Shown: positions 10,201 to 18,671, counted from the stretch's first letter. The stretch: DNA of 64,000 nucleotides from an uncultured Bacteroidota bacterium (GCA_937871435.1 CALMQM010000110.1:1-64000); one strand, 5' to 3'. The notes: generated by a model from the letters alone, not told the origin. Made by a program: numbers and translations.

Positions 10201-11106
10201 TCCCATGTGATCCGGAGTTTCATCGTATTCACCAAACTGGTTGGGAAGACCTGCATTCGGATACGCACTGACATAAAACGGAGCTTTCTCGGAGAGTTCC
10301 TCGATATGCGGGCGCATTTCTTTTGCACCCAACGCGCAATTCAACCCAATGCTTAAGAGGTTGACATGTGAAACTGAATTCAGAAATGCTTCTACAGTTT
10401 GTCCTGACAAGGTTCGTCCACTCGCATCAGTAATTGTTCCACTGATCATTACCGGGAGTGAAACATTTTTTTCTTCCATAACATTTTGAATAGCCACGAG
10501 AGCCGCTTTCGCGTTCATGGTATCAAAAATCGTTTCGACCAAGAGTAAATCAGAGCCTCCATCAATGAGACCTCTTACCTGTTCCGAATAAGCGAAGACA
10601 ACTTCATCAAAAGTGACAGCGCGGTACCCGGGATTATTTACATCGGGCGACAAAGACAATGTCCGGTTGGTGGGACCTACCGCACCGGCTACCCATCTTG
10701 GCTCAGTATTTTTCTCCTGAAATTTTGTCACAGCGCGTTTCGCGATACGTGCTGATTCGAGGTTCAGTTCATAGCTGAGCTCCTGCATTGCATAGTCAGC
10801 GAGGGAGATGCGTTGCGCATTGAACGTATTGGTTTCAATAATATCCGCTCCAGCATCGAGGTATTGAAGGTGAATTTCCTCGATGATATGTGGCTGTGTA
10901 AGAGAAAGCAAATCATTGTTTCCTTTCAAAGGCTGAGGAAAATCACTGAAGCGGGAACCACGATAATCTTTTTCTTCGAGGCGGTAGCGTTGTATCATGG
11001 TACCCATTGCACCATCAATGACCAACACACGCTTTCTGAGAGCTTCACGCAAGGACTTTTCGGAATCTGACATTCCAGGATAATTTTTCAACTGAGCAGT
11101 AGACAT
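7267..11106 (-). CDS. metH: Cobalamin-dependent methionine synthase
   Basis: Transfers a methyl group from 5-methyl-tetrahydrofolate to homocysteine through methylcobalamin, giving methionine in the cytoplasm. All four modules are present in one 1279-residue chain: the homocysteine domain (about 20-340) with zinc ligands C257, C320 and C321; the pterin domain (about 360-630; MNIGERTN); the B12 cap and Rossmann module (about 660-900) with D-x-H-x-x-G at 774-779, H776 being the lower cobalt ligand; and the AdoMet reactivation domain (about 930-1279) with RPAPGYP. The chain is about 50 residues longer than the E. coli enzyme. Part of the excess is a Ser/Ala/Lys-rich insert between SDFILP and DYIGAFAV. 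It is transcribed alone behind a SAM-I riboswitch. The identification is secure. Confidence 0.98.
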   Translation of the reverse strand: MSTAQLKNYPGMSDSEKSLREALRKRVLVIDGAMGTMIQRYRLEEKDYRGSRFSDFPQPLKGNNDLLSLTQPHIIEEIHLQYLDAGADIIETNTFNAQRISLADYAMQELSYELNLESARIAKRAVTKFQEKNTEPRWVAGAVGPTNRTLSLSPDVNNPGYRAVTFDEVVFAYSEQVRGLIDGGSDLLLVETIFDTMNAKAALVAIQNVMEEKNVSLPVMISGTITDASGRTLSGQTVEAFLNSVSHVNLLSIGLNCALGAKEMRPHIEELSEKAPFYVSAYPNAGLPNQFGEYDETPDHMGHAIEDFLKSGFLNIVGGCCGTTPDHIRKIAKIASTIPPRPIPHIEPYLRISGLEAVTLRPDSNFMNIGERTNVTGSRKFLRLIKDEQYDEALSVAREQVEGGAQAIDINMDEGMLDGAESMSKYLHLLAAEPDIAKLPIVIDSSKFHVIEAGLKCTQGKSIVNSISLKEGETEFIRQAKTVLHYGAAVIVMAFDEKGQADTLERRIEICERAYRILTEVVHFPPQDIIFDPNIFPVATGMEEHRKNALDYFEATRWIRANLPFAKISGGVSNVSFSFRGNDIVREAIHSAFLYHGIKAGMDMGIVNPSQLQVYDEIPKELLERVEDVLLDRRDDATERLISYAESLKGTVRQKEEKDEEWRKGTPEERLSHALVRGITDFIEQDLEDARKLYPVTLQLIEGPLMAGMNVVGDLFGAGKMFLPQVVKSARVMKKAVAYLEPYLKAEKDAALLSGVNTSIKGKGKIVMATVKGDVHDIGKNIVGVVLACNNYEIVDLGVMVPAEKILEAARRENADVIGLSGLITPSLDEMVHVAKEMEREGFTIPLLIGGATTSKVHTAVKIETHYKQPVVHVNDASRSVAVVSNLLSAEFRGKFVQETKDEYTRLREYHKQARAATKYIPLDLARRNKLSTEWKEYAVPQPNITGTKVFREYPLEEIAQYIDWTPFFISWEMKGSYPKILNDPERGEEAKKLLNDANEMLQRIIKEKWLTANAVLGIFPALSEGDDIHVYDQEGNSQAVFHTLRQQSQKPDATPNLALSDFILPASKADSVSGKTEKVAMAQSPRSVEAFPAKGENSTVEAGVQVTDYIGAFAVTTGIGIEKWIEKFEKEHDDYSAIMLKALADRLAEAFAELLHTRLRREFWGYAKNEELTSEQIIREEYRGIRPAPGYPAQPDHTEKLTLWKLLDVEKNTGITLTESLAMYPTAAVSGLYFSHPEARYFGLGKIERDQVQDYAKRKGISIEEAERWLGPVLAYSS

Positions 11107-11148
11107 AAACAGATTTTATCAATCATGATTGGGCTTACCGAGGAAGGC

Positions 11149-11184
11149 AAAAAAAAATCTCTCCTGACAGGTCAGAAGAGATTT
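11149..11184 (-). terminator. Riboswitch-controlled terminator of metH
   Basis: On the minus strand a 14-bp inverted repeat (AAATCTCTTCTGAC / GTCAGGAGAGATTT, one G-U pair) is followed by an unbroken U tract, about 40 nt before the metH start codon and about 40 nt after the riboswitch. This is the expression platform of a transcription-attenuating riboswitch: high SAM should favour this hairpin and stop metH transcription. Confidence 0.92.
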
Positions 11185-11221
11185 CATATACATGGATAAG
11201 CCATATCGGAGATCACTCTGA

Positions 11222-11403
11222 CTTATCTATCCTTCCGTTTCCGGAAGAGCGAGTTGGCACCTTCTTCCGGGTTCTGATTGGTTATCCGGCAAATGAGATT
11301 GTTATGATAAACAATCAGCATCTGAGCAGAAACAATCAGGCAGAACCTAAGTAAGGGTTGCCAAGGCTTCATAGGGCGCATTCCCTCCACCTTTCTTGAT
11401 AAG
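11222..11403 (-). promoter_or_regulatory. SAM-I (S-box) riboswitch upstream of metH
   Basis: Read on the minus strand, the S-box signature is clear: P1 5' strand CTTATCAAG, then AAGGTGGAGGGA, GCCCTATGAAGCC, GGCAACC, and later AAGGTGCCAACTC, closing with GATAAG of P1. P4 is CTTCCG-GAAA-CGGAAG. P3 is unusually long: GGTTCTG...TGATTG pairs with CAATCAGAACC, and a further GATTGTT...AACAATC hairpin lies inside it, making the element about 180 nt. CTTATC occurs again at 11195-11200 and could pair with the 3' strand of P1 as an alternative fold. It senses S-adenosylmethionine, the downstream product of the methionine that MetH makes. Confidence 0.95.
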
Positions 11404-11406
11404 CAG

Positions 11407-11422
11407 GCCCGCAAAGACGGGC
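11407..11422 (-). other. Leader hairpin before the riboswitch
   Basis: On the minus strand GCCCG TCTTTG CGGGC forms a short GC-rich hairpin just 5' of riboswitch P1. It has no U tract, so it is unlikely to be a terminator; it may stabilise the 5' end of the leader RNA. Confidence 0.5.
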
Positions 11423-11441
11423 ATTTGTTAAAGAACTGATG

Positions 11442-11471
11442 CAAATATACAAACAAAATTGTTTTTACAAA
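11442..11471 (-). promoter_or_regulatory. Bacteroidota-type promoter of the metH leader
   Basis: On the minus strand TTTG (11468-11471) lies 18 bp from TATATTTG (11442-11449), matching the Bacteroidota housekeeping pattern TTTG / TAnnTTTG. Transcription should start near 11435, giving a leader of about 330 nt that carries the leader hairpin, riboswitch and terminator. Confidence 0.75.
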
Positions 11472-11478
11472 ACACCAT

Positions 11479-11515
11479 AAAAACGCAACGCCCCCGTTTT
11501 GCGGAGGCGTTGCGT
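11479..11515 (-). terminator. Terminator of the adhesin-like T9SS gene
   Basis: On the minus strand ACGCAACGCC...CCG CAAAA CGG...GGCGTTGCGT forms a strong GC-rich stem followed by TTTT, 14 bp after the stop of the gene ending at 11529. It separates that transcript from the metH promoter directly downstream. Confidence 0.88.
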
Positions 11516-11528
11516 AAATTCTATCTGA

Positions 11529-13127
11529 TTATTTATTGATAATCACCTTACGGGTAATGGAACCGATTTCGTTTTCTACTCTAACAAAATACACTCCGGT
11601 TGACCATTTGCTGCAATCCAATTTTGATTCCAGCTCATTGTTCACAGTCAGACTTTTCACTACCTGACCTGTGAGATCAAGTACGGAAATACGCGATTGT
11701 CCTTTCAGTTGTCCAAGCGCAATGTGGAGTTCTGTCGTTGCAGGAGATGGATATACACTTACCTGGTTCAGGATTGTTTCGCTGATACCAACAGGAAGGA
11801 TGATGTGTACAATATAATCTTCAGTTTCTCCATAGCTTTGATCTGAGCAATCTTCAGCCACTGTTGCAGGGGCATTGTAAACATAACGGACGCGCATACG
11901 GGTATTGCCGAGAACTGCACCGGCAGGAACAGAAACAGTTGTTGTAAAGTCAGGAGAAACCTCCGGAATTGAATCTGAAATGTGGAAAAACTCTCCACTA
12001 CCCTGGAAATCTCCGCTGTGATCAAAATCAAACCACACTGCAGCGCCATGATTACCAGTTCCGGGGCCAGAAGCAAAAGTGAGGGTGTAGTCGAGACCTT
12101 GCTCAAGAGATGTTGTACAAACTCCGGTGTCAGGATATAAAATGTAGTTATTCAGATTTCCGTTGCAATCAGTGCTTACATTCAACAGGGTACGGATACC
12201 AACTTTTGCAATCGCATCACAACCGTTGGTGTAAAGAGGTGTACAATAACAAGCAGTAGACGGATTCATTGTGATCTGAATAGAACCTGAACTTGCTGTT
12301 TGTCCGCTGCAAGTAACATTACACTGATAATACGTTGCTGTGGTTTGAGCTACGAGGTAAACAGAATCTGTCGCGCCCAGAATATCAGTCCATGTAGTAC
12401 CATCCGGTGAAGATTGCCATTGGTAAGTAAGTCCGGAAGCAACATCTGCACCTGTGAGATAGAGCTGAATAGTATCTGTTGTACATACAGATGTAAATAA
12501 TGATGAGGCTGTACCGGCATTCGGAGGAGCATTACATGGAGAAACGTTCAACACCTGAACGTTGTCGATAGCCCACCACCAGTCCCAGGATCCAGTCCAG
12601 GTGAAACGAACCATGATATTGTTCGCAATACCAATGAGAGCGGATAAATCATAACGTGAATGTACAGCAGGGTTTGGATATCCCAGGTCAGTAGTATCAA
12701 ATACCAATACTGTCCACGAAGTTCCTCCATTAGTTGAATAAGAAATTGTACGGGAAGAACCGTCTGACAAAGGACCGCTGAGTGAACGGTATTGCTCATC
12801 AAGATCCAGGAACAAGGAACCGTTAGCGGTAGAAATATCAATTGATGGTGTCGTTAAACTTGCTAACTCAGGAATGCCGTCATTGGTCGAACCTTCGTCA
12901 CTGTCGAAAATCGCGAAGTGTGTGTCAAATCCGGCACCGGTGATGACACGTGAATAAAAATTGTTGAAGATCCAGACATTCATTGGTGTTTGTCCCAAAG
13001 AATCGTTTGTCCAACCTGCAGGCAATGATCCACCGCTGAAGGATTCAGAGAAGAGAATCTGTGCATTGGAATTCGTTCCAATTAACAAGACAACTCCCAG
13101 TAGAAGTGAGCGTAAAATTTTGTTCAT
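11529..13127 (-). CDS. Adhesin-like protein with GEVED domain and T9SS sorting domain
   Basis: The start is set at the ATG at 13127 (MNKILRSLLLG...), which gives a proper signal peptide ending NSNAQ; a longer upstream frame would overlap trhO. The protein is 532 residues. Seen in order: a cleaved-adhesin / choice-of-anchor-J type jelly roll (about 20-190; FSESFSGGSLPAGW, ISYSTNGGTSW), an Ig-like segment (about 205-290; YQWQSSPDGTTW), a GEVED domain (about 305-440; AVWFDFDHSGDF ... YGETEDYIVHI) and a T9SS sorting domain (about 455-532; VYPSPATTELHI ... RKVIINK). These combinations are common in secreted Bacteroidota adhesins and peptidases, but no protease domain is present, so a binding role is inferred. 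It follows trhO by 22 bp and has its own terminator. Confidence 0.85.
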   Translation of the reverse strand: MNKILRSLLLGVVLLIGTNSNAQILFSESFSGGSLPAGWTNDSLGQTPMNVWIFNNFYSRVITGAGFDTHFAIFDSDEGSTNDGIPELASLTTPSIDISTANGSLFLDLDEQYRSLSGPLSDGSSRTISYSTNGGTSWTVLVFDTTDLGYPNPAVHSRYDLSALIGIANNIMVRFTWTGSWDWWWAIDNVQVLNVSPCNAPPNAGTASSLFTSVCTTDTIQLYLTGADVASGLTYQWQSSPDGTTWTDILGATDSVYLVAQTTATYYQCNVTCSGQTASSGSIQITMNPSTACYCTPLYTNGCDAIAKVGIRTLLNVSTDCNGNLNNYILYPDTGVCTTSLEQGLDYTLTFASGPGTGNHGAAVWFDFDHSGDFQGSGEFFHISDSIPEVSPDFTTTVSVPAGAVLGNTRMRVRYVYNAPATVAEDCSDQSYGETEDYIVHIILPVGISETILNQVSVYPSPATTELHIALGQLKGQSRISVLDLTGQVVKSLTVNNELESKLDCSKWSTGVYFVRVENEIGSITRKVIINK

Positions 13128-13149
13128 GTGTTGAAGTTTTGAGGTTAAT

Positions 13150-14211
13150 TTATTCTGTTTGATGATTGAGAGTAGAATGCGTGATTTCGCGTAAGTTGGG
13201 ACGGAGTCTGCTTTTGTACACATTCCTGTGGATCTCTTTTCCTTTTCCTTTTCTGTGAACGCGTCTTTCTTCCAATGGAAGTGCAGCTACTTCCATGCAT
13301 GTTTCGGTACAGCAGCCATTCATTTTTTGTGCACAGGAATCACATTGAATAAACAATAAATGGCATTCTTCATTTTTACAATTTACATGTGTATCACATG
13401 GAGCACCGCATTGATGACAGGAACTGATGATATCTTCTGTGATCCGTTCACCAAGGCGTTGGTCAAAAACGAAATTTTTTCCGATGAACTGAGTCTCCAA
13501 CCCTTCGGCTTTCACCTGGCGGGCGTAATGAATTATTCCTCCGTTCAGTTGATTGACATCTTTGAATCCATGGTGCTTAAAAAACGCGCTTGCCTTTTCG
13601 CAACGCACACCACCGGTACAATACAAAACAATTTTGTTGTCTTTCTTGTCTTGCAACATGTCCAGCACCATCGGCAGTTCTTGTCGGAAAGTATCTGACT
13701 GAGGCAGGATAGCGCCTTTGAAATGTCCCACTTCACTTTCGTAATGATTGCGAAGATCTACGAGTACTGTTCCCGGAGTTTGAATGGCTTCATTGAATTG
13801 CTGAGCATTGAGGTGAGTCCCGACATTCGTCACATCGAAATCGCCATCATTCAAACCATCCGCTACAATTTTCTTTCGTGTACGAACAATCAATTTGATG
13901 AAAGATTTTCCATCATCTTCAACCGCGATTTTCAAATCCACTCCACGTAATTGAATGATATCATTTAACAAGGAAAGGAATTTATCCCAATTGAATTCCG
14001 GAACAGAAATCTGTGCATTAATGCCTTCATGAGCAACATACACTCTGCCGAGTATATTCAATTCCTGAAAACGGACATACAGTTGATCACGGAAAGATGG
14101 AACATCATCCAGGATCACGTAGCGATAGAAGGAAACAGTTTTCCTGTTAAAATCCTCCGCCATGAGGCGTTTGGACAGGGTTTCTTTGTCGTATTTATTG
14201 TGCAAAATCAT
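13150..14211 (-). CDS. trhO: tRNA uridine-34 hydroxylase TrhO (rhodanese family)
   Basis: TrhO proteins (formerly YceA) hydroxylate uridine 34 in the wobble position of certain tRNAs. The N-terminal acylphosphatase-like domain (about 20-110; VYVAHEGINAQIS) is followed by a rhodanese domain with YCTGGVRCEK, giving active-site C198 when counted from the ATG at 14211. A C-terminal Cys-rich tail follows (CHQCGAPC, CKNEECH, CDSC, CC-x3-C). I prefer the ATG at 14211 (353 residues, near the E. coli length) over a GTG at 14247. It may share a transcript with the downstream T9SS gene 22 bp away, but the two have no obvious common function. Confidence 0.9.
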   Translation of the reverse strand: MILHNKYDKETLSKRLMAEDFNRKTVSFYRYVILDDVPSFRDQLYVRFQELNILGRVYVAHEGINAQISVPEFNWDKFLSLLNDIIQLRGVDLKIAVEDDGKSFIKLIVRTRKKIVADGLNDGDFDVTNVGTHLNAQQFNEAIQTPGTVLVDLRNHYESEVGHFKGAILPQSDTFRQELPMVLDMLQDKKDNKIVLYCTGGVRCEKASAFFKHHGFKDVNQLNGGIIHYARQVKAEGLETQFIGKNFVFDQRLGERITEDIISSCHQCGAPCDTHVNCKNEECHLLFIQCDSCAQKMNGCCTETCMEVAALPLEERRVHRKGKGKEIHRNVYKSRLRPNLREITHSTLNHQTE

Positions 14212-14332
14212 CTTCGCTTCAAAGATAGCAAATGCGCTGATTACCACAAAAATACATGCTAAGTAATTGATTCAAACCCGATTATTTCGGGTTAAATCAG
14301 GAGAATAAAATTGTCAGGATAAAAATTCGGGA

Positions 14333-14560
14333 TCAGGACTTGTTGCGGTTTTTATACCATGTAAAAGCGCCTACTGCTCCAATTAAATAAGGAACTGCCA
14401 ATAAATAAAGAATTCCGGAGTTCAGCTTTTTGCCCACTTTGTTGCCACCGTTGTGTGCATTGGTTTCGGTAACACGACGACACATTGCACATTGTGCAAA
14501 GGAACCTCCGCTTGCCAGAAGCAGTGAAGCGAGTACGAATGTGAACAGCAGCTTTTTCAT
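14333..14560 (-). CDS. Small CxxC membrane protein at the end of the oxidase operon
   Basis: A 75-residue protein I cannot name. It opens with a signal-peptide-like segment (about 1-22, ending SFAQ), followed immediately by CAMC, then a polar stretch and one transmembrane helix (about 50-68; ILYLLAVPYLIGAVGAFTWY), and ends in basic residues (KNRNKS). It begins 1 bp after the DUF420 gene, so it is the last member of the cytochrome-oxidase accessory operon. The exposed CxxC next to a SCO copper chaperone gene suggests thiol or copper handling, but that is inference from position only. Confidence 0.7.
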   Translation of the reverse strand: MKKLLFTFVLASLLLASGGSFAQCAMCRRVTETNAHNGGNKVGKKLNSGILYLLAVPYLIGAVGAFTWYKNRNKS

Positions 14561-14561
14561 T

Positions 14562-15095
14562 TCAGAATTTATAGTAAGGTGAAATCATCAGGTACACGAT
14601 CACTCCGGTGGTAGTAACGTACAGCCAGACAGGAAATGACCATTTTACTATTTTCCTGTGCAGGCTAACCTGATTTGTCAACCCGCGATACAAAGATACT
14701 AAAACCAATGGCAAAACAATGGCCGCCAGAATGATATGTGTGGACAGCAGGATCAGGTAAAAAGGTCGCATTGGATTGTCTTTCGGAAATGTAGTTTCGA
14801 CTCCGAATGCATGAAAAGTAATGTAGGACAATAAAAAAACGGTAGAGAGGATACAGGCTGTGAGGTTGAGTTTTTTATGGATGGAAACTTTCTTTTTGCG
14901 GATGTAGAAATAGCTAATGACAAGCAGGACTGTTGTGATGGCATTGAGGGTTGCATTCAGCGCAGGCAATACTTTGGCCCAATCAGGAATGGATTCCGCT
15001 TTAGGTGCTCTTCCCAATACTGCAACGGCAAGAAAAACGACAATCGATACTGTGTATATAAGTCGCAGGTAAGTTTTCTCGTTTGACGGGACCAT
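14562..15095 (-). CDS. DUF420 family membrane protein
   Basis: A 177-residue protein with about five hydrophobic segments and conserved-looking His/Phe positions (YITFHAFG; LLSTHIILA), matching the DUF420 family. That family is regularly encoded next to caa3/aa3 oxidase genes and SCO proteins, and some members are linked to oxidase maturation. It lies in the inner membrane. It sits between the SCO gene and the small CxxC membrane protein on the same strand. A role in assembling cytochrome c oxidase is supported by context, not by a visible active site. Confidence 0.82.
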   Translation of the reverse strand: MVPSNEKTYLRLIYTVSIVVFLAVAVLGRAPKAESIPDWAKVLPALNATLNAITTVLLVISYFYIRKKKVSIHKKLNLTACILSTVFLLSYITFHAFGVETTFPKDNPMRPFYLILLSTHIILAAIVLPLVLVSLYRGLTNQVSLHRKIVKWSFPVWLYVTTTGVIVYLMISPYYKF

Positions 15096-15166
15096 GTTTG
15101 TGATGTTAATCAGAGAAGGATGAAACTGAATTTGAGAATGAGAGTTCAGATTAAGAATACGTTCAT

Positions 15167-15826
15167 TTAACGCATTCCTTTTTCTGTTTCATAGAGTAAA
15201 ACTTTCATCTCATCAATTAAGGTATCCACCTCGTTGGCTTCAGTGCCATCGTAGATACCACGGATACGCTTGTCTTTATCCACGAGGATGAGATCCTGTG
15301 AATGGAAAAAATCGTCAGCTGTTTTTCCTGCAGCAGCGGGAACAAGAAATCCTTCGCAGGCAATTTTATAGATAGAATCTTTGCTTCCTGTAAGGAACCA
15401 CCACATGGAAGAATCAGCTCCCATTTTTGTGGCATATTCTTTCAAGACAGAAACGGAATCATGATCCGGATCCACGGTGAAAGAAAGCATTTTGATTTTA
15501 CTGACATCCTTAAATGCTTCCTGCACGCGTTTGAATTGCTCATTCATTTTCGGGCAAACAGTTTTGCATGTCGCGAAGAAAAAATTGGCAACAAAAATTT
15601 TTCCTTCCAATGAAGCATCTGAGATTACCTTTCCTTCCTGATTCAACAGGGAGAATGAACCAACGGTATGAAAAACAGAATCTCCCTGTGCATTGATCTC
15701 AACAGGACCAATTACAGGGAGACTTTTAAAATGATTGGTTCCTCGTGTCAATACCAGCCAGAAGATGACCGGAAAGAGCAAAATTGCCAGGGGAATTAAT
15801 ATCCTCTTGAAGGGCGAGTTTGCCAT
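15167..15826 (-). CDS. SCO1/SenC-type copper chaperone
   Basis: A 219-residue thioredoxin-fold protein with one N-terminal membrane anchor (about 8-26). The copper/thiol site is complete: CKTVC (C87 and C91) and the distant His in FFHSQD (H175). SCO proteins deliver copper to the CuA centre of cytochrome c oxidase subunit II and face the periplasm. The gene lies between the subunit IV and DUF420 genes in the oxidase accessory operon. Start: MANSPFKRIL, 12 bp behind the subunit IV stop. Confidence 0.92.
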   Translation of the reverse strand: MANSPFKRILIPLAILLFPVIFWLVLTRGTNHFKSLPVIGPVEINAQGDSVFHTVGSFSLLNQEGKVISDASLEGKIFVANFFFATCKTVCPKMNEQFKRVQEAFKDVSKIKMLSFTVDPDHDSVSVLKEYATKMGADSSMWWFLTGSKDSIYKIACEGFLVPAAAGKTADDFFHSQDLILVDKDKRIRGIYDGTEANEVDTLIDEMKVLLYETEKGMR

Positions 15827-15838
15827 TGACAGAGAAGA

Positions 15839-16180
15839 TTAATACGGCACATGCATGAGGGCAGTACCTTCATACAATGCGATGAATATCAAATATACGA
15901 TGAGCACAAAAGGAAGCAGCAAGCTGTATTTCGCGGCAATGGCTTCAAATTTCAGGTGCATGAAATAACCTACAATGAAATAGGCTTTCACCAGAGTGAG
16001 TGCTACGAATGTCCAGATCAATACAACATGGGGAATGCCGGTGAAAGAAATTGCTACTTCAAACAATGTGATGAATAACAAAATCCAGAATACACGCCAG
16101 ATCAGTTTTTTATTCAGCGCACTGTGCGCTTTGTCTTCAGCGTCATGCGAAACGTGTTCGTGGTGGATATCAGATGACAT
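15839..16180 (-). CDS. Cytochrome c oxidase subunit IV
   Basis: A 113-residue protein with a His-rich N-terminal tail followed by three transmembrane helices (about 28-47, 53-73, 82-104). It carries the VKAYFIVGYFMHLKFE segment typical of the prokaryotic cytochrome c oxidase subunit IV family. It is a small structural subunit of a heme-copper terminal oxidase. It follows a subunit III gene by 27 bp in the same operon. Confidence 0.9.
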   Translation of the reverse strand: MSSDIHHEHVSHDAEDKAHSALNKKLIWRVFWILLFITLFEVAISFTGIPHVVLIWTFVALTLVKAYFIVGYFMHLKFEAIAAKYSLLLPFVLIVYLIFIALYEGTALMHVPY

Positions 16181-16207
16181 AGTGTATAGTTTGCGGTTGA
16201 ATAATGA

Positions 16208-17023
16208 TTAAACGAGATAGAAGAAAGTGAAGACGAATACCCATACAAGGTCAACGAAGTGCCAGTAGAGTCCGACTTTTTCTACCAATTCATAATCTTT
16301 CTTTTTGTCGAGCGCACCCTGATATACCAGGATAAACACGATAATGTTGATCATCACTCCGGAGAACACGTGGAATCCGTGGAATCCGGTAATGAAGAAG
16401 AAGAAGTTCCCGAATAAAGGAGTGTTACCGTATTCGTTTTCGGTGAGGTTAGCACCATGGATATTTTTCACTGCGGTAGAAATCAAAGCTTGCGCTTCGG
16501 CACCTTCTACAACAGTTCCATCATGAAATTTCAAAACACCGGGTTCAAGATCATCCGTACGGGCGAAACGTCCGTCTGCCAACACGTAAGCACCTTTTTC
16601 AGATCCTTCGATGAAGTGAAACCACTCCCAGGCCTGTGAGCCAAGGAACATGAAACCACCAACGATTGTCAAACCGAGCCAGCGGAGTACCACTTTACGG
16701 TTCATCGAATGTCCGGCATCCACAGCGAGTACCATCGTTACGGATGACATGATGAGGATGAAGGTCATCAAACCCACATAAGCCAATGGAACATGACCAT
16801 GAATGAATGGGAAGTGTGTAAATACATCTCCCGGTTTTGGCCAGATATCCGGAAAGCGATGACGCATCGCTCCGTATGCGATGATCAGACTGGAGAATGT
16901 AAAAGCATCCGAGACCAGGAAGATCCACATGAACATCTTTCCCCAACGCATTCCGAAGGGAGATGAACCTCCGCCCCAAACGCCTGATGAAGAAGATGCT
17001 GCTACTGCTGAATGGTTTGCCAT
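16208..17023 (-). CDS. coxC: Cytochrome c oxidase subunit III (long form)
   Basis: A 271-residue heme-copper oxidase subunit III. Visible helices include MFMWIFLVSDAFTFSSLI, VPLAYVGLMTFILIMSS, a W-rich segment around GSQAWEWFHF, and a C-terminal set with GFHGFHVFSGV and GLYWHFVDLVWVFVF. It is longer than its neighbour because of a polar insert (about 140-205) between helices. It is the second of two adjacent subunit III genes, an arrangement I know from Bacteroidota oxidase loci. Subunits I and II are not in this operon. Confidence 0.92.
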   Translation of the reverse strand: MANHSAVAASSSSGVWGGGSSPFGMRWGKMFMWIFLVSDAFTFSSLIIAYGAMRHRFPDIWPKPGDVFTHFPFIHGHVPLAYVGLMTFILIMSSVTMVLAVDAGHSMNRKVVLRWLGLTIVGGFMFLGSQAWEWFHFIEGSEKGAYVLADGRFARTDDLEPGVLKFHDGTVVEGAEAQALISTAVKNIHGANLTENEYGNTPLFGNFFFFITGFHGFHVFSGVMINIIVFILVYQGALDKKKDYELVEKVGLYWHFVDLVWVFVFTFFYLV

Positions 17024-17084
17024 GAACGTAAAATCAGTTTATGTGTTAGTGTGTTTATACGTGATAGTTTGCAGGGGTTTCTGA

Positions 17085-17738
17085 TTACCGGACGTAAAGT
17101 AAAAAGAAAAATAAATACACCCACAATAGTCCGAGAAAATGCCAATATACCGCACACATTCTCACGCCATTGAAATTCTCCGGACTGTATTTTTTCCGCA
17201 ATGCGCGCGAAAATACAACAAATAATGCAATGATTCCTCCCAACACATGCATCACATGCAATCCGGTTATGACATATAAAAAGGAGCCGGCAACATTCCC
17301 CGCATCACCTGCTTCTGTCGCGCTTTCTGTCCCTGCCGGAATATACTGGAAGTTACCTTTTATGTCCTTGATACGACCTGAAAATGCAATTCCCTGCCGG
17401 AACAATTCTGACCAGGCGATATACTGACTAATCACAAATGCAACTCCCAACAAACTTGTGATAATGAGAGCAATAACTAAATTTTTCTGGTTGCCTTTTT
17501 TAGCTGATACAGATGCCCATTGCATGGGAATACTGCTTAGAGCAATAATAACTGTGCTGACAGCAAAGGTCATCGGCAAATCAAACTGAACCCACTTTCC
17601 TTCACCTTGTCTTACAATGTATCCGGATGTGAGTCCGGCAAACAACATGAGGATACTGATTACTCCGATCCAAAGAAGACTGCGTTTCGCTTTTCTTTCC
17701 AGGAGTGTACGTTCGTCAGGAACCAATTCTGCAATCAT
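17085..17738 (-). CDS. Cytochrome c oxidase subunit III (short form)
   Basis: A 217-residue heme-copper oxidase subunit III with five predicted transmembrane segments. It has the family motifs TGLHVMHVLGG near the fourth helix and CAVYWHFLGLLWVYLFFFLLY at the C-terminal end. It begins 2 bp after the heme O synthase gene stops and precedes the longer subunit III by about 60 bp. The two proteins share the C-terminal HxxH-type helix pair but differ elsewhere, so they are diverged paralogues rather than a split gene. Confidence 0.9.
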   Translation of the reverse strand: MIAELVPDERTLLERKAKRSLLWIGVISILMLFAGLTSGYIVRQGEGKWVQFDLPMTFAVSTVIIALSSIPMQWASVSAKKGNQKNLVIALIITSLLGVAFVISQYIAWSELFRQGIAFSGRIKDIKGNFQYIPAGTESATEAGDAGNVAGSFLYVITGLHVMHVLGGIIALFVVFSRALRKKYSPENFNGVRMCAVYWHFLGLLWVYLFFFLLYVR

Positions 17739-17740
17739 GA

Positions 17741-18643
17741 TTATTGAAATAATTTATCTATCATCCAGATGATTTGAACAACAGGCAGATAGATGAATGA
17801 ACCGAACATTAATTTTTGTGCTGACTTCATTTCACATGATACATACAAGCGATAAGCCTGAACAGAAAAGAATATTCCACATACAATGATGAGTAGTGTG
17901 GAAATCAATCCCGTGAATTGAAAAAAGTGAGGAAGAAATCCCATCGGAACAAGACAAATGGAATACACCAAAGTCTGGAAGGCACTGTGTTTCGTTCTTC
18001 CTGTTCCTGAAGGAAGCATTTTAAAACCTGCTTTCTGATAATCATCGTGAAGCATCCAGGCAATTGCCCAAAAATGAGGAAACTGCCAAATGAATTGGAT
18101 GGAATACAAAACCAATCCTTCGAGGCCTACTTCATTTTTTGCAGCAACCCAGCCGAGCAATGGAGGAAATGCTCCCGGAATCGCACCGATCAGGACAGAA
18201 AATGAAGTGATTCGTTTGGCAGGGGTATACACTGCCACATATAATAGAAGTGAGAGCAGACTGAGAACTCCACACAAAGGGTTCATTTTCAACCACAAAA
18301 TTGCAACTCCGGAAATACCCATCAGGATAGCAGCCCACATCGCCTCAGAAACAGACATCCTGCCGGTAGGCAAGGGTCGGTTAACTGTCCGCGTCATCAG
18401 CTTGTCGAGATCTTTTTCAATGATCTGGTTGAATGCGTTGGATGACCCTGTAACAAGGAAACCACCAAGCATTAACAGTAAAAAGTCTGTCCAGATAAAA
18501 TTTCCATTGGTAGCAATTACATAACCCATGGCAGCTGAAAAAACCACCAGGCTCGACAAGCGTAACTTGGTGAGCTGTATATAGTCTTGAATTTTAGCGG
18601 AAAGAGACACCTGTTCTGTGAGGGTCAAGGATTTTTCCTGCAT
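17741..18643 (-). CDS. ctaB: Protoheme IX farnesyltransferase (heme O synthase)
   Basis: Farnesylates protoheme to heme O, the precursor of heme A for the terminal oxidase. This 300-residue UbiA-superfamily membrane protein shows the first Asp-rich motif as NQIIEKDLDKLMTRT...RPLPTG (about 85-110), YTPAKRIT after a central helix, and DDYQKAG as the second Asp motif (about 200). About nine transmembrane helices are evident. It is the first gene of the oxidase accessory operon and starts about 20 nt downstream of the predicted transcription start. Confidence 0.95.
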   Translation of the reverse strand: MQEKSLTLTEQVSLSAKIQDYIQLTKLRLSSLVVFSAAMGYVIATNGNFIWTDFLLLMLGGFLVTGSSNAFNQIIEKDLDKLMTRTVNRPLPTGRMSVSEAMWAAILMGISGVAILWLKMNPLCGVLSLLSLLLYVAVYTPAKRITSFSVLIGAIPGAFPPLLGWVAAKNEVGLEGLVLYSIQFIWQFPHFWAIAWMLHDDYQKAGFKMLPSGTGRTKHSAFQTLVYSICLVPMGFLPHFFQFTGLISTLLIIVCGIFFSVQAYRLYVSCEMKSAQKLMFGSFIYLPVVQIIWMIDKLFQ

Positions 18644-18671
18644 CGTGAATGGAGCGGGGTGAAACGGGCTG

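Noticed and set aside
7396-11070. Many plus-strand frames opposite metH
   Set aside because: They are antisense to a fully conserved enzyme and show no family features or signals.
14275-14293. Hairpin AACCCGA TTATT TCGGGTT between trhO and the oxidase operon
   Set aside because: Seven-bp stem without a U tract on either strand; not enough to call a terminator.
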